From contig CP066886.1 of assembly GCA_016745315.1 (NCBI GenBank), forward strand, positions 1,519,501 to 1,583,500: a stretch of 64,000 nt of DNA, in the 5' to 3' direction. Below, in pieces: positions 53,605 through 63,533 of the stretch (its first letter is position 1; each line of letters opens with the position of its first letter). The DNA comes from Arthrospira sp. PCC 9108. Its GTDB lineage: Bacteria; Cyanobacteriota; Cyanobacteriia; Cyanobacteriales; Microcoleaceae. A program made the translations under genes and the position numbers. Under the pieces are notes generated by a model. It saw only the letters and a program-made list of their open reading frames with translations, did no database searches and was not told the DNA's origin.

Positions 53605-53850
53605 GACACTTACCTCTGCTTTTTCTGCTGTTCTAACTGTTGGATGAAGACTATCACAGTTGTCAAATTCCCGTCAACCATACCCGACTTTTTTTGTCGG
53701 GATTAACAAAAATTCCCTTAAATGGGGAGTTTTAGCGGGTACAGTCCGGGGAGCAGGGTAATCCAAATTTGGGGTAAATAATTTCCGCCCTCACGATAGG
53801 ATTAAGAAAGATGACCCAAGTCGTACTTTAAAAGGCATTGAGATTAAGAC

Positions 53851-55323
53851 ATGGAATTTAGAGCCACAGATACTAACCGCCTAGACTGGAGTGGAGATGT
53901 ATTAGCGATAGGTCTGTTTGAAGGACAAGTCCAACTGAGTGGGGATTTAGCAGAACTCAATCAAAAACTCGGTGGGACCCTACAAGAACTTATCGAAGAA
54001 TCAGACTTTCAGGGAAAAGCTGATAGTAGTGCTTCTGGTCGTGTGGGTGGCAATAGTCCCATTCGTAAGGTGGTTTTAGTGGGGTTGGGGTCTGCTGAGG
54101 ACTACACCCTAGAAGCTATCCGACGTGGTGCGGCTGCGTCAGGACAGGCGGCGAAAGCACTCAAAGGTAAAACCCTGGGTATCAGTTTCCCGGTGGGTAA
54201 TGCGTCGGAGACGGTGGGGGCTATTGTAGAAGGATTAGAGTTAGTTCTGTATCAGGATAATCGCTTTAAGTCGGAAACTAAGGACAAAGAAATTAAAGTC
54301 GAGTCTGTAGATCTGCTAGGGTTTCCGGGTACAGAAGCAGCCATTACCCTGGCTCAACAGGTCTGTTCTGGGGTGTTCTTGGCGCGGGAGTTGGTGGCGG
54401 CTCCGGCTAATGAGGTTAACCCCATAACTATGGCAGAATTGGCTAAATCTCTGGCTGCTGAGTATGGGTTGGAACTGGAAATTTTGGAACGGGAAGATTG
54501 CGAAAAATTGGGAATGGGAGCATTTTTAGGGGTGGCTCAAGCCTCGGATTTGCCTCCTAAGTTTATCCATCTCACCTATAAACCCCAGGGAACACCGACC
54601 CGGAAACTAGCTATTGTGGGTAAGGGTTTGACTTTTGATTCGGGTGGTTTGAACCTGAAACCCACGGGTAGCGGCATCGAAATGATGAAAATGGATATGG
54701 CTGGGGCGGCGGCGACTTTTGGCGCGGCTAAGGCGATCGCCACCTTAAAGCCCACAGTTGAGGTGCATTTTATCAGTGCCGTAACCGAAAACATGATTAG
54801 CGGCCGTGCTATGCGCCCTGGAGACTTCCTGCGCGCTTCTAATGGCAAAACTATTGAAGTCAATAATACGGACGCTGAAGGGCGTTTAACTTTGGCTGAT
54901 GCTTTGGTGTTTGCTGACCGCCTAGGGGTTGATGCTATGGTGGATTTAGCAACTCTCACCGGAGCCTGTATCATTGCCTTGGGAGATGATATCGCTGGGT
55001 TATGGAGTCCTGATGATCAACTGGCGCAACAGTTACAATCTGCTTCCCAAAAAGCTGGGGAAAAATTCTGGCGGATGCCAATTGAGGAAAGATATTTTGA
55101 AGGACTCAAGGCTATTCATGCTGACATGAAAAACACGGGACCTCGGGCGGCGGGTTCGATTACGGCTACTCTGTTCCTGAAACAGTTTGTTAAGGATACC
55201 CCTTGGGCTCATTTGGATATTGCTGGCCCAGTTTGGACAGATAAGGATAAGGGCTATAATAAAACTGGTGCGACCGGATTCCCTGTCCGAACCCTGGTGA
55301 ATTGGGTTCTGGCTAATTCCTAA
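53851..55323 (+). CDS. pepA: Cytosolic leucyl aminopeptidase
   Basis: The M17 di-zinc aminopeptidase has 490 residues. The catalytic C-terminal domain has VGKGLTFDSGGLNLKPTGSG, the metal and Lys residues in MKMDMAGAA, the signature NNTDAEGRLTLADAL, and RAAGSITATLFLKQF. The N-terminal domain is normal in length. It takes part in peptide turnover. Confidence 0.95.
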   Translation: MEFRATDTNRLDWSGDVLAIGLFEGQVQLSGDLAELNQKLGGTLQELIEESDFQGKADSSASGRVGGNSPIRKVVLVGLGSAEDYTLEAIRRGAAASGQAAKALKGKTLGISFPVGNASETVGAIVEGLELVLYQDNRFKSETKDKEIKVESVDLLGFPGTEAAITLAQQVCSGVFLARELVAAPANEVNPITMAELAKSLAAEYGLELEILEREDCEKLGMGAFLGVAQASDLPPKFIHLTYKPQGTPTRKLAIVGKGLTFDSGGLNLKPTGSGIEMMKMDMAGAAATFGAAKAIATLKPTVEVHFISAVTENMISGRAMRPGDFLRASNGKTIEVNNTDAEGRLTLADALVFADRLGVDAMVDLATLTGACIIALGDDIAGLWSPDDQLAQQLQSASQKAGEKFWRMPIEERYFEGLKAIHADMKNTGPRAAGSITATLFLKQFVKDTPWAHLDIAGPVWTDKDKGYNKTGATGFPVRTLVNWVLANS

Positions 55324-55682
55324 CCAGGATGGCAATTCCCCTATGCAGTTCGGAGGCGATCGCCTGGGGGATTGCTCCCATTTTGCACCTTTTCTGGTTA
55401 TGGCAATCAATGCTCCATTTCCCCGCCAACCGCCAACCCCTTGGTTGGTGACTAAATGCCTCCCATTCCGGTATCTTCTGGAATCGGGTTGTATTAACTG
55501 TCACCTATTATCACCATTACTATAGACATCTCAATATTTGGCAACTAATTTGCTAGGTTAATTATGCTTTTCAATGGGGATAACCACCGAATTATGGGTG
55601 CTTATAGATAGGTTTTCCCCTAGTGGACAAATATCTGCTCTCTCTGTTGACGGGAAGCGAACCCCAAAAAATAATTTAACAA
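55324..55682. other. Intergenic region before the histidine kinase, no gene seen
   Basis: About 360 bp. It contains one HIP1 site, several short broken frames and an AT-rich stretch (55520-55580) likely to hold the promoter of the kinase. No RNA gene or repeat family was recognised. Confidence 0.5.
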
Positions 55683-58385
55683 ATGCTAGAATTGTTGGTA
55701 TATGTTTTTACCCAATTATTAACCTTTGAGCCTCATATAATGCTCAGGGGGTATAGCTTTTCGCCAGAATCACTATCAAACTGGCTACATTTGTGGTTAA
55801 CTGCTGCGATCGCATTGGTTAGTTACTTGTCAGCAGGTATGCTCAACAATAGCTTATCAATCTATGGCGATCGCTGTCAATTTTCAACCCCAAATCAACC
55901 CTTTTGGCGCGGCGGTGGTAATTTCATCGGTAACTCTGGGTTACTCAGCTTGGGGTTAGTCATGGCGGGAAATTTTCAGATCCTGGACACAGAAATTCCC
56001 TGGTATCCCGTCGGGGGAATATTTGTAGTGGCTATCTTAGCCATTTTAGGATTACTCGCCACTAGCTTAATATTATTTTGGCTGTGGTGGTTTCAGATAC
56101 CTATGTTAGGGTTTATTCGCCGCCATAATTTGGCATCTAGCCTAGATAATTCAGCTACCAATAACTCCCCCAACTCCATTAATAACAATCCATTAACTAT
56201 CAAAGTAAATGCCAATATCAATAACTGGTCTGCGGAAGATACCCTATCCCTCACCCAATTTTCTATTGATAAAGCCGCCGATGCGATTTTTTGGATTGGG
56301 ATAGAAGGACAAATTATTTATGTGAATGAGTCAGCTTCTCGCCTGTTGGGTTATTCCCCCAAGGAGTTATTGTTATTGACGATTCATGATATTAACCCGG
56401 ATTTTCCGCGAGATTCTTGGCATTTGCATTGGCAAATTCTGCGGCGCTGTGGGTCTTTAAAAATTGAGGCTCGTTATCGGACTAAACATAGTCGCCTAAT
56501 TCCCGTGGAAATGATGATTAATCATCTCAACTTTAAAGGTGAAGAATATCAATGTGTGTTTATCCGAGATATTAGCGATCGCAAACAAGTTGAGAGAATG
56601 CTGCGGGAACGTCAGGGAGAATTTCGCACCCTGGTTTCTAATATTCCTGGTGCAGTTTATCGGTCTAATTTAGACATCGATCGCACCATGACTTTTATGA
56701 GTCCGGGGGTGGAATCTATCACTGGTTATAGCCCTAATGATTTGATTTTAAACCGGCAGATTAGCTTTGCAAGTCTGATTCATCCTGATGATAAACAAAG
56801 GGTTATAGACGCGATTCACACATCTGTAGAAAAACGAAATCCCTATATTTTAGAGTATCGGTTACTGCGAGCCGATGGTTCCCAAAGATGGGTTTATGAT
56901 AAGGGTCAAGGTATCTTTGATGATGACCAACAAGTTTTATGTTTGGCGGGGGCAATTTTTGATATTACCAAACAAAAACAAGCCTCGGAAGCTCTGCGGA
57001 TTAATGAGGAAAGGTTACAGTTAGCATTAACCGGAACTAATCAGGGTTTATGGGATTGGAATTTAGCCACTGATGAGGTCTATTTTAGCCCTCAATGGGG
57101 TCAAATGCTCGGTTATGACATGGAGCATATAAACACCCATGCTCGCTCTTGGTTGAAGTTGGTGCATCCTCAAGACCGCCATCAGGTAATTTACTGCTTA
57201 AAACAACACTGGCAAAATCTCACGACTTTTTGTGAGGTTGAACACCGAATGTTTACCCACAATGGGGGTTGGAAATGGGTGCTTAATCATGGTCAAGTGG
57301 TGAGTCGAGATGAGCAAGGTAAACCCCTACGCATGACCGGGACAGTTAGAGATATTAGCGATCGCAAACAGGCTGAAGATGCTTTGCGACAGTCGGAAGC
57401 TAGGGAACGCGCCAGAGCCTTACAGTTGGAACTAACCCTCAAAAAACTCCGACAAGCTCAATCACAATTAATTCAAAATGAAAAGCTGTCCAGTTTGGGT
57501 CAAATGGTGGCAGGAATTGCCCATGAAATTAATAACCCAGTTACCTTTATTTATGGTAATATTAGTTATGCGTCTCAATATGTGCAAGACTTGTTAGCAC
57601 TGATTCGATTATATCAGCGATATTATCCACAGCCAGCGGCGGAAATTAGCGATCGCATTGAAGAAGTAGAACTGGGTTTTATTATAGAGGATTTACCCAA
57701 AATTTTAGAGTCTATGGAGGTCGGCGCAAATCGGATTAGGCAGATTGTTTTGTCTCTCCGTAATTTTGCCAGACTTGATGAGTCGGAAATGAAACCCGTC
57801 AATATTCATGAGGGAATTGAGAGTACATTATTAATCCTACAACATCGGCTCAAAGGACGACTTCCCACCTTAGAAAAACATGAGTTTCCCGAAATTAAAG
57901 TAGTTCGCAATTATGGGGATTTGCCGAAAGTAGAATGTTATGCGGGTCAACTTAATCAGGTTTTTTTGAGCATTTTAAGTAATGCAATTGATGCGATTTT
58001 AGAGGTGGAAAAACTCGAAAATGGCTTGGTTGACTTCGAGCCTACTATTCAAATTAGCACCGCATTAATTAGCTCCGATTGGGTGTCAATTAAAATTTCT
58101 GATAATGGTTTGGGTATGGAAGAAGAAGTGCTACATCGGTTATTTGAACCATTTTTTACTACTAAACCCGTGGGTCGTGGGACTGGATTAGGATTAGCCA
58201 TGAGTTATCAAATTGTGGCTAAACATGGGGGAAATTTAACCTGTCGGTCTGTACGAAATAAGGGCTCAGAATTTGCGATCGAAATTCCCCGGCGACCTTC
58301 TGGGTTAAGTAAAACCGGACGATATTATCTCCCAAGTGAACATTATTCTAAGACAGAATATGAACGGGACTCTCTTCAGAGTTGA
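55683..58385 (+). CDS. Membrane-anchored PAS sensor histidine kinase
   Basis: The 900-residue kinase has several hydrophobic segments in its first 165 residues (LWLTAAIALVSYLSAGML; GIFVVAILAILGLLATSLIL). Three PAS/PAC units follow at about 205-310, 320-435 and 440-565 (each ending near FIRDISDRKQ, AIFDITKQKQ, TVRDISDRKQ). After a coiled coil comes the phospho-acceptor H614 in GIAHEINNPVTF, then the ATPase domain with N box LNQVFLSILSNAIDAI, G1 ISDNGLGMEE and G2 GRGTGLGLAM. No receiver domain or partner regulator is adjacent. Its 3' end overlaps the convergent gene by 38 bp. Confidence 0.9.
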   Translation: MLELLVYVFTQLLTFEPHIMLRGYSFSPESLSNWLHLWLTAAIALVSYLSAGMLNNSLSIYGDRCQFSTPNQPFWRGGGNFIGNSGLLSLGLVMAGNFQILDTEIPWYPVGGIFVVAILAILGLLATSLILFWLWWFQIPMLGFIRRHNLASSLDNSATNNSPNSINNNPLTIKVNANINNWSAEDTLSLTQFSIDKAADAIFWIGIEGQIIYVNESASRLLGYSPKELLLLTIHDINPDFPRDSWHLHWQILRRCGSLKIEARYRTKHSRLIPVEMMINHLNFKGEEYQCVFIRDISDRKQVERMLRERQGEFRTLVSNIPGAVYRSNLDIDRTMTFMSPGVESITGYSPNDLILNRQISFASLIHPDDKQRVIDAIHTSVEKRNPYILEYRLLRADGSQRWVYDKGQGIFDDDQQVLCLAGAIFDITKQKQASEALRINEERLQLALTGTNQGLWDWNLATDEVYFSPQWGQMLGYDMEHINTHARSWLKLVHPQDRHQVIYCLKQHWQNLTTFCEVEHRMFTHNGGWKWVLNHGQVVSRDEQGKPLRMTGTVRDISDRKQAEDALRQSEARERARALQLELTLKKLRQAQSQLIQNEKLSSLGQMVAGIAHEINNPVTFIYGNISYASQYVQDLLALIRLYQRYYPQPAAEISDRIEEVELGFIIEDLPKILESMEVGANRIRQIVLSLRNFARLDESEMKPVNIHEGIESTLLILQHRLKGRLPTLEKHEFPEIKVVRNYGDLPKVECYAGQLNQVFLSILSNAIDAILEVEKLENGLVDFEPTIQISTALISSDWVSIKISDNGLGMEEEVLHRLFEPFFTTKPVGRGTGLGLAMSYQIVAKHGGNLTCRSVRNKGSEFAIEIPRRPSGLSKTGRYYLPSEHYSKTEYERDSLQS

Positions 58386-59319
58386 GGAGAGCCAAATTAA
58401 CTATAGCATCCCCTTGATTAACTAAGGGATTTTGCTGATTTCCGATAACTAATCCATCAGCAGGAGACCTGACTTTGACGCTAGTATCACCAAAAGCATC
58501 AGATATAACACCTAGTAGTTGGCGCTTATATACCCGTTCCCCCAACTCAATAGATAGTTGTAATATCCCACTACGAGAAGCACGCACCCATTGAGTATTT
58601 TGCACTTCTATAGGTTCGAGGGGAAAGTTATCAAATTTGAACTCATACATATCTAAGGTTTCCATCACCCGTAGGATACCTTGAACGCCAATATAAATAG
58701 CATGGGAATTAAATCGTAGTGCTTCGCCTCCTTCATAAAGAAGAACCGGAATCCCTTTTTGAGTGGCGGCTTGACGTAGGGAACCATCCCTAAGTTGGGA
58801 GTGAATAATCACAGAGGTTCCAAAAGCGCGCGCACATTGGTAGGTGACAGGATCATCTAAGTTGGCTCGAATTTGTGGTAAATTATTACGGTGAGCTGAG
58901 GCTGTATGTAGGTCAATCCCATGGGTGGAGTGATTGACGATTTCTTGGACGAATAAATTAGCTAGACGGGAGGCGAGGCTTCCTCTTTTGGAACCGGGAA
59001 ATGAGCGGTTTAAGTCTCGGCGGTCTGGTAAATATCGAGATTGTTCGATAAATCCAAAGACATTGACAATGGGAACAGCAATTACAGTCCCACGCAACCG
59101 CTTGGGGGAAATTTTTTGCATAACTTGATGAATGATTTCAACGCCGTTAATTTCGTCCCCGTGAATAGCCGCACTGAGCCAGAGTATTGGTCCGTCTGTA
59201 TAGCCATTGATGACGATAACGGGTAGGGAGAGCATGGTTTGAGTGGGAAGACGAGCCACGGGAATTTCAATGCGCTTAGTGCGTGCGGGGGGAATTGGGG
59301 TGCGGCAAATTTCAATCAT
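58348..59319 (-). CDS. Succinylglutamate desuccinylase/aspartoacylase family protein
   Basis: The 323-residue zinc carboxypeptidase-like hydrolase has the metal motif AAIHGDEINGVEI (H and E), later GIDLHTASAHRNNLPQIRAN with the third metal His, and the catalytic Glu in VLLYEGGEAL. A C-terminal beta domain (TSVKVRSPADGLVIGNQQNP) resembles a lipoyl-like barrel, as in other members. The substrate, an N-acyl amino acid, is not determined. Confidence 0.87.
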   Translation of the reverse strand: MIEICRTPIPPARTKRIEIPVARLPTQTMLSLPVIVINGYTDGPILWLSAAIHGDEINGVEIIHQVMQKISPKRLRGTVIAVPIVNVFGFIEQSRYLPDRRDLNRSFPGSKRGSLASRLANLFVQEIVNHSTHGIDLHTASAHRNNLPQIRANLDDPVTYQCARAFGTSVIIHSQLRDGSLRQAATQKGIPVLLYEGGEALRFNSHAIYIGVQGILRVMETLDMYEFKFDNFPLEPIEVQNTQWVRASRSGILQLSIELGERVYKRQLLGVISDAFGDTSVKVRSPADGLVIGNQQNPLVNQGDAIVNLALLNSEESPVHILS

Positions 59320-59399
59320 TAACGGACGATCGCTGGTGAGAAATCGGAACTATAAGAATAAACTTAATACCATAATTATAGCAGATAATAGCTCACTCA

Positions 59400-59954
59400 T
59401 TACTGAGTTTTTTGCCTCTGGAGATATTCCCAGGCTAAAAAGATGGCGGCAATGGTTCCGGCTACTTGAATCTTGTGGCTGGCGATCGCATCTATAACTT
59501 CAGCCACTGGTATCAGAACCACTTGGATATCTTCGGTGGGGTCCAGTTGCTTCTCGTGTTGTAACTGGACATTTTCCGCCAAAAATAGATGAATAGAATT
59601 AGTGTCTTTGACGGGATTATCGTATAGGGTAGCTAGGGGAATTAAAGACGAGGCGACATAACCTGTTTCTTCCCTAAGTTCCCGTAAGGCGGCGACGGTA
59701 GGGGTTTCGGTAGCGGGGTCAAAACCGCCAGCGGGGAGTTCTAATAAAATCTGCTCGACTCCATGTCGGTATTGGCGAACAAAAATCACCTGCTGGTCTT
59801 CGGTGACGGCAAAAACTAAGGCGACATCAGGCCGAATATTGATAAAAAAATCATCTATAATGTTTCCATCGGGAAGGGCGATCGCATCTTGGCGCACCCG
59901 ACACCAGGGATGGTCTATGATCATTTGCGATCGCAATCTTTGCCACTTTTGCAT
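59400..59954 (-). CDS. NUDIX hydrolase, ADP-ribose pyrophosphatase-like
   Basis: The 184-residue protein contains a complete Nudix box (GFDPATETPTVAAL then RELREETGY, matching GX5EX7REUXEEXGU). It also has the ADPRase-like upstream block VALVFAVTEDQQVIFVRQYR and LLELPAGG. It hydrolyses a nucleoside diphosphate derivative, most likely ADP-ribose. Divergent from the AMIN gene by about 110 bp. Confidence 0.88.
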   Translation of the reverse strand: MQKWQRLRSQMIIDHPWCRVRQDAIALPDGNIIDDFFINIRPDVALVFAVTEDQQVIFVRQYRHGVEQILLELPAGGFDPATETPTVAALRELREETGYVASSLIPLATLYDNPVKDTNSIHLFLAENVQLQHEKQLDPTEDIQVVLIPVAEVIDAIASHKIQVAGTIAAIFLAWEYLQRQKTQ

Positions 59955-60071
59955 GAGTTTCAGAATCTAGGAGTTAGGCTTGCATTCTCACCCAAAACAT
60001 GATAGTAACTCCAGAGATGAGCTATAGTAACGATCAGCTTTTCTCAGAACACTTTTTTTGATGTGGCGATC

Positions 60072-61472
60072 ATGCAAAACAAGTATAGACCGTTTCCAGT
60101 GTCACTTGGTTTTTCCAGTGCCGCGCCAACCCAACCACTCCCCACCGGGAAATTGACACGGCGGCGGTTCCCTAGTCTTTTTAAATTAGGTCTAACTACA
60201 GCGATCGCCACTTTCATAGTAGCTACAGAGGCGATCGTCAACACAGTTGTAGCCGTTACCGTTCCCCAGTGGACCCTCAACCCCAATAATGGAACCGTTC
60301 AAGTCCAACTACCAGAAGGAGTTAGACCCCGACTAGCCGTCATCCAACAACCCAGCCGCATTATTATCGACCTACCAGATACAGATTTAGGCGTTAATGT
60401 CACCGAACTCTACGAGTCCGGCTTAGTGCGTCGGGTCAGCGTTAGCCAACTGGAACCCACAGTAGCGCGAATGACAGTTGATTTCGCCCCCGGCTTCATT
60501 CTTGATGACAGAGAAATTGACCTGAGACGAGTTGGCGTAGAAAATCAGTGGGTATTGCGTCCCGTGTTGTTAGCCCGTCGTCAACCCCCCGCAGAAAATA
60601 ACTTAACCACAACCACAGCAGCCCCGACAACTCCCATAAGCCAGTCTCCCACCTCCGCCAATATTTCCCCCCAATTCACCTCCCAACCTCGCCCCATCAG
60701 CGCCTTACCCAATCCTCAACCCGAAACTTTCCCAGATGTTGAGTTTCTGCGAGTTCCCCTAAATCGCCCCACCCAAACCAACTTGGTGAGACCAGATACA
60801 TTCAGTCAACCAGTCGGAACTCAAATTCTCCCCATGTCCACCACCACTGCGGCTATCCCCTATGGTCAACCTCTACCCACAGAATTACCACCACCTAGCC
60901 AAAGTTTTCGACCCCTACCCCTACCAGAAACCCAACGCCCCGACCGTCGTATCCTATTACCCGTCGGCACAACTATCACCCTCCAATATCCTGGAATTGA
61001 CGATGTGCGCCTAAAATCTCAATTCAACCGCCAAGATGTTTTACTGCTCCAAGGGGGAATTGTAGACGCAGCAGGTAATTTTGTCGTACCTCCAGATACC
61101 CCCGTAGTCGGAAGGTTTGAAACCACTAATCAGGGAACCCGTTTTGTCGCCCAAGCCATTAACTTAGAAGGTCGTAGCATTCCCTTTGTGGCTGAATCAA
61201 CTTGGATTCCAGGTGCCAGACCAATTAAGCCGGAAAATGTGGCTATTGGGTCAGGAATTGGCGGTTTGGGAGGATTCCTCATTAGTGGTTTTGATGGATT
61301 AGGATTCCTAGCTGGGGCTGTGGGAGGGGCTGCTGTTGGGGCTATTAGTTCCCCTCAACAGCATATTCTTGAACCGGGTCAGGTTGTCCAAGTCCGATTG
61401 GTTCAGGAATTAGCCCAAAATGACTTTTTGCTGGGAATTACCCCAGCTTTGCCCACTGGCCCACGATTTTAA
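60072..61472 (+). CDS. Exported AMIN-domain protein
   Basis: The 466-residue protein (from ATG 60072; GTG at 60063 is an alternative) has an N-terminal hydrophobic stretch at about 41-62 (LGLTTAIATFIVATEAIVNT). An AMIN domain follows at about 70-165 (LAVIQQPSRIIIDLPDTDLG), a fold that targets peptidoglycan or septal sites. Then comes a Pro/Thr-rich linker, a conserved beta region (LPVGTTITLQYPGIDDVRLK) and a C-terminal glycine-zipper segment (GFLAGAVGGAAVGAISSPQQ) that may insert in or cross the outer membrane. No amidase domain is present. Role in the envelope inferred. Confidence 0.82.
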   Translation: MQNKYRPFPVSLGFSSAAPTQPLPTGKLTRRRFPSLFKLGLTTAIATFIVATEAIVNTVVAVTVPQWTLNPNNGTVQVQLPEGVRPRLAVIQQPSRIIIDLPDTDLGVNVTELYESGLVRRVSVSQLEPTVARMTVDFAPGFILDDREIDLRRVGVENQWVLRPVLLARRQPPAENNLTTTTAAPTTPISQSPTSANISPQFTSQPRPISALPNPQPETFPDVEFLRVPLNRPTQTNLVRPDTFSQPVGTQILPMSTTTAAIPYGQPLPTELPPPSQSFRPLPLPETQRPDRRILLPVGTTITLQYPGIDDVRLKSQFNRQDVLLLQGGIVDAAGNFVVPPDTPVVGRFETTNQGTRFVAQAINLEGRSIPFVAESTWIPGARPIKPENVAIGSGIGGLGGFLISGFDGLGFLAGAVGGAAVGAISSPQQHILEPGQVVQVRLVQELAQNDFLLGITPALPTGPRF

Positions 61473-61478
61473 AGGATT

Positions 61479-61997
61479 TTAAAAGCGATCGGACTCCGGT
61501 CTAGGACGGTTCGGGACTAGACCCGATTGATTGAGAAAATCGTTCTGGGCGCTATTGTTTTGGTAGATACAGCTTACCTCTGCATCATCGTTCAGGTCTC
61601 CCGTATAGCCAAAGGTGTTCATTCGGTGTTTACAGTCTCTTTCCTCTTCCACGGTGATCAGGTTCCGCTGTCTCAGTAGAGCCCAGTTACTGGTCCGCAG
61701 AACGCATCCTGGTTGCATCCTAGGTTGACCGACGAAAACGCTAAAGGGGTTCAGGGTGACAAATACCCGTAAATCTGTCACCATGGCACTGGCTCCGAAT
61801 TTAACACAGATTTCTGGGTTGGGAGCGCTGCGATCAATGAATTCGCTGGATGCTACATTCTGGGGGGTTAGGGTGGCGGTGGAACTTATCGCCATACCTA
61901 TACCAATTCCCAACACCAGAACGCCTGCTATCACGGCCATAGCGGTATAGTTAAAGGCGGAAGCTATGGGAGATGTGGGCTTAGTTCTACGTTTCAT
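61479..61997 (-). CDS. DUF3172 family membrane-anchored protein
   Basis: The 172-residue protein from ATG 61997 (TTG 62021 possible) has one N-terminal membrane helix (YTAMAVIAGVLVLGIGIGMA). A conserved outer domain follows with PNPEICVKFGASAMVTDLRV, QPRMQPGCVLR and ERDCKHRMNTFGYTGDLND typical of cyanobacterial DUF3172. Three conserved cysteines are likely paired or metal-binding. Function unknown. Confidence 0.85.
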   Translation of the reverse strand: MKRRTKPTSPIASAFNYTAMAVIAGVLVLGIGIGMAISSTATLTPQNVASSEFIDRSAPNPEICVKFGASAMVTDLRVFVTLNPFSVFVGQPRMQPGCVLRTSNWALLRQRNLITVEEERDCKHRMNTFGYTGDLNDDAEVSCIYQNNSAQNDFLNQSGLVPNRPRPESDRF

Positions 61998-62117
61998 GAG
62001 CTTTTGGAATACCGTGATCAATTTTTATTCTCTACCGAGAGCTGCATTTTAACGCTCTGCCTCCTATTGTAGACATGACGATCGCTCTTTGGTATTTGGC
62101 GGCGATAATTTCAGCGG

Positions 62118-63338
62118 TTAGGGTTTTTCAGCGCTAAACTTTTCTACACACCGCACAAACATTTCTACCCCCATACTTAGGGCGGTTTCGTCAAAGTCAA
62201 ACCGAGGATGATGGTGCGGATAAGCTAAATTGCGATCGCTATTAGCAGACCCCATGAAAAAATAACACCCCGGTACTTCTTGCAGGAAAAATGACATATC
62301 CTCACCTCCCATAGTCTGACATTTTGGCACTATCCCCGCTGGTGTTTCTACCACACATTCTGCTACACTTCTGACCAAATTGGCTAGGGATGGATCGTTA
62401 ATTACTGGGGGATAAGTTCGTTGATAATTTAACTCATATCTCGCCCCATGACTTTGACAAATTCCCGCCACAATTGACTCTATTCGGTTGCTAAAATAGT
62501 CATGTAATTGACGATTAAAATAGCGGACTGTCCCCTTTATTGTCGCTTGGTCAGCAATCACATTATGAGCATCTCCAGCATGGAAATAACCCACAGTCAC
62601 CACAGCAGACTCTAAGGGGTCAACATTCCTGGCCACAATGGTTTGCAGGGTATTAACAATTTGGGAACCTAACAAGATTGCATCTATGGTTTGATGCGGC
62701 ATCCCTCCATGTCCCCCCTTCCCAAATATGCGACATTCAAAAATATCTACTGCCGCCATTAACGCACCAGCGCGCACCCCCACCGTCCCCAATGGCAAAT
62801 TATTCCACAAATGCAACCCCACAATTGCCTCAACATCAGGATTTTTTAACACCCCGGCTTTAATCATGGGTAATGCGCCGCCCGGCCCTTCTTCAGCAGG
62901 TTGGAATATGACTTTTATTGTACCACAAAAATCCTGTTTGTGTTGGGATAAATAATAGGCGGTTCCTAGGGCGATCGCTGTATGTCCGTCATGACCGCAA
63001 GCGTGCATAATTCCATCATGACAAGATTTATAACTTACCTCATTTTGTTCTTGAATAGGTAAAGCATCAAAATCCGCCCTAATTGCTAAAACTGGCCCCG
63101 GTTGACGACCTTCAATAATGGCTACAATTCCGGTTTCGGCAATTTGAGTTTGATGATTAATTCCCCACTCCCCTAGTTTTTCGGCAATAAACTTAGCCGT
63201 TAATTTTTCTTGAAATGCTAACTCTGGGTATTGGTGAATATGTCGCCGCCAGCTAACTAACTGAGGCTGTAGTGCTTGAATTTCCGGGCGAATTTTCTCG
63301 GTGATCACCCGGTGGGGAGTGGAGACAGTTGCAGTCAT
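62118..63338 (-). CDS. M20 family amidohydrolase (N-acyl-amino-acid hydrolase)
   Basis: The 406-residue metallopeptidase of the M20D hippurate/IAA-amino-acid hydrolase group has the metal site MHACGHDGHTAIALG and catalytic Glu pair in FQPAEEGPGGA. The dimerisation domain GKGGHGGMPHQTIDAILLGS follows, then the late MGGEDMSFFLQEVPGCYFFM and the final YPHHHPRFDFDE. It removes acyl groups from amino acids; substrate not specified. Confidence 0.92.
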   Translation of the reverse strand: MTATVSTPHRVITEKIRPEIQALQPQLVSWRRHIHQYPELAFQEKLTAKFIAEKLGEWGINHQTQIAETGIVAIIEGRQPGPVLAIRADFDALPIQEQNEVSYKSCHDGIMHACGHDGHTAIALGTAYYLSQHKQDFCGTIKVIFQPAEEGPGGALPMIKAGVLKNPDVEAIVGLHLWNNLPLGTVGVRAGALMAAVDIFECRIFGKGGHGGMPHQTIDAILLGSQIVNTLQTIVARNVDPLESAVVTVGYFHAGDAHNVIADQATIKGTVRYFNRQLHDYFSNRIESIVAGICQSHGARYELNYQRTYPPVINDPSLANLVRSVAECVVETPAGIVPKCQTMGGEDMSFFLQEVPGCYFFMGSANSDRNLAYPHHHPRFDFDETALSMGVEMFVRCVEKFSAEKP

Positions 63339-63533
63339 AGATGATTGATAATGGCAGTGGGTGTACTAATTTAATGATAATTTTAGCAGATGATCAGCCC
63401 TAGGGGAATTTTGCCTGTTTCTGGCTTCGGGCGATCAAAACCGACAGCGATCGCGATAAAATTGGAGTGGTGCTATCCTGGGTAATTATTAGCCCGGCTA
63501 ACCACCATCACCATTATATGTCAGATTAGACCT

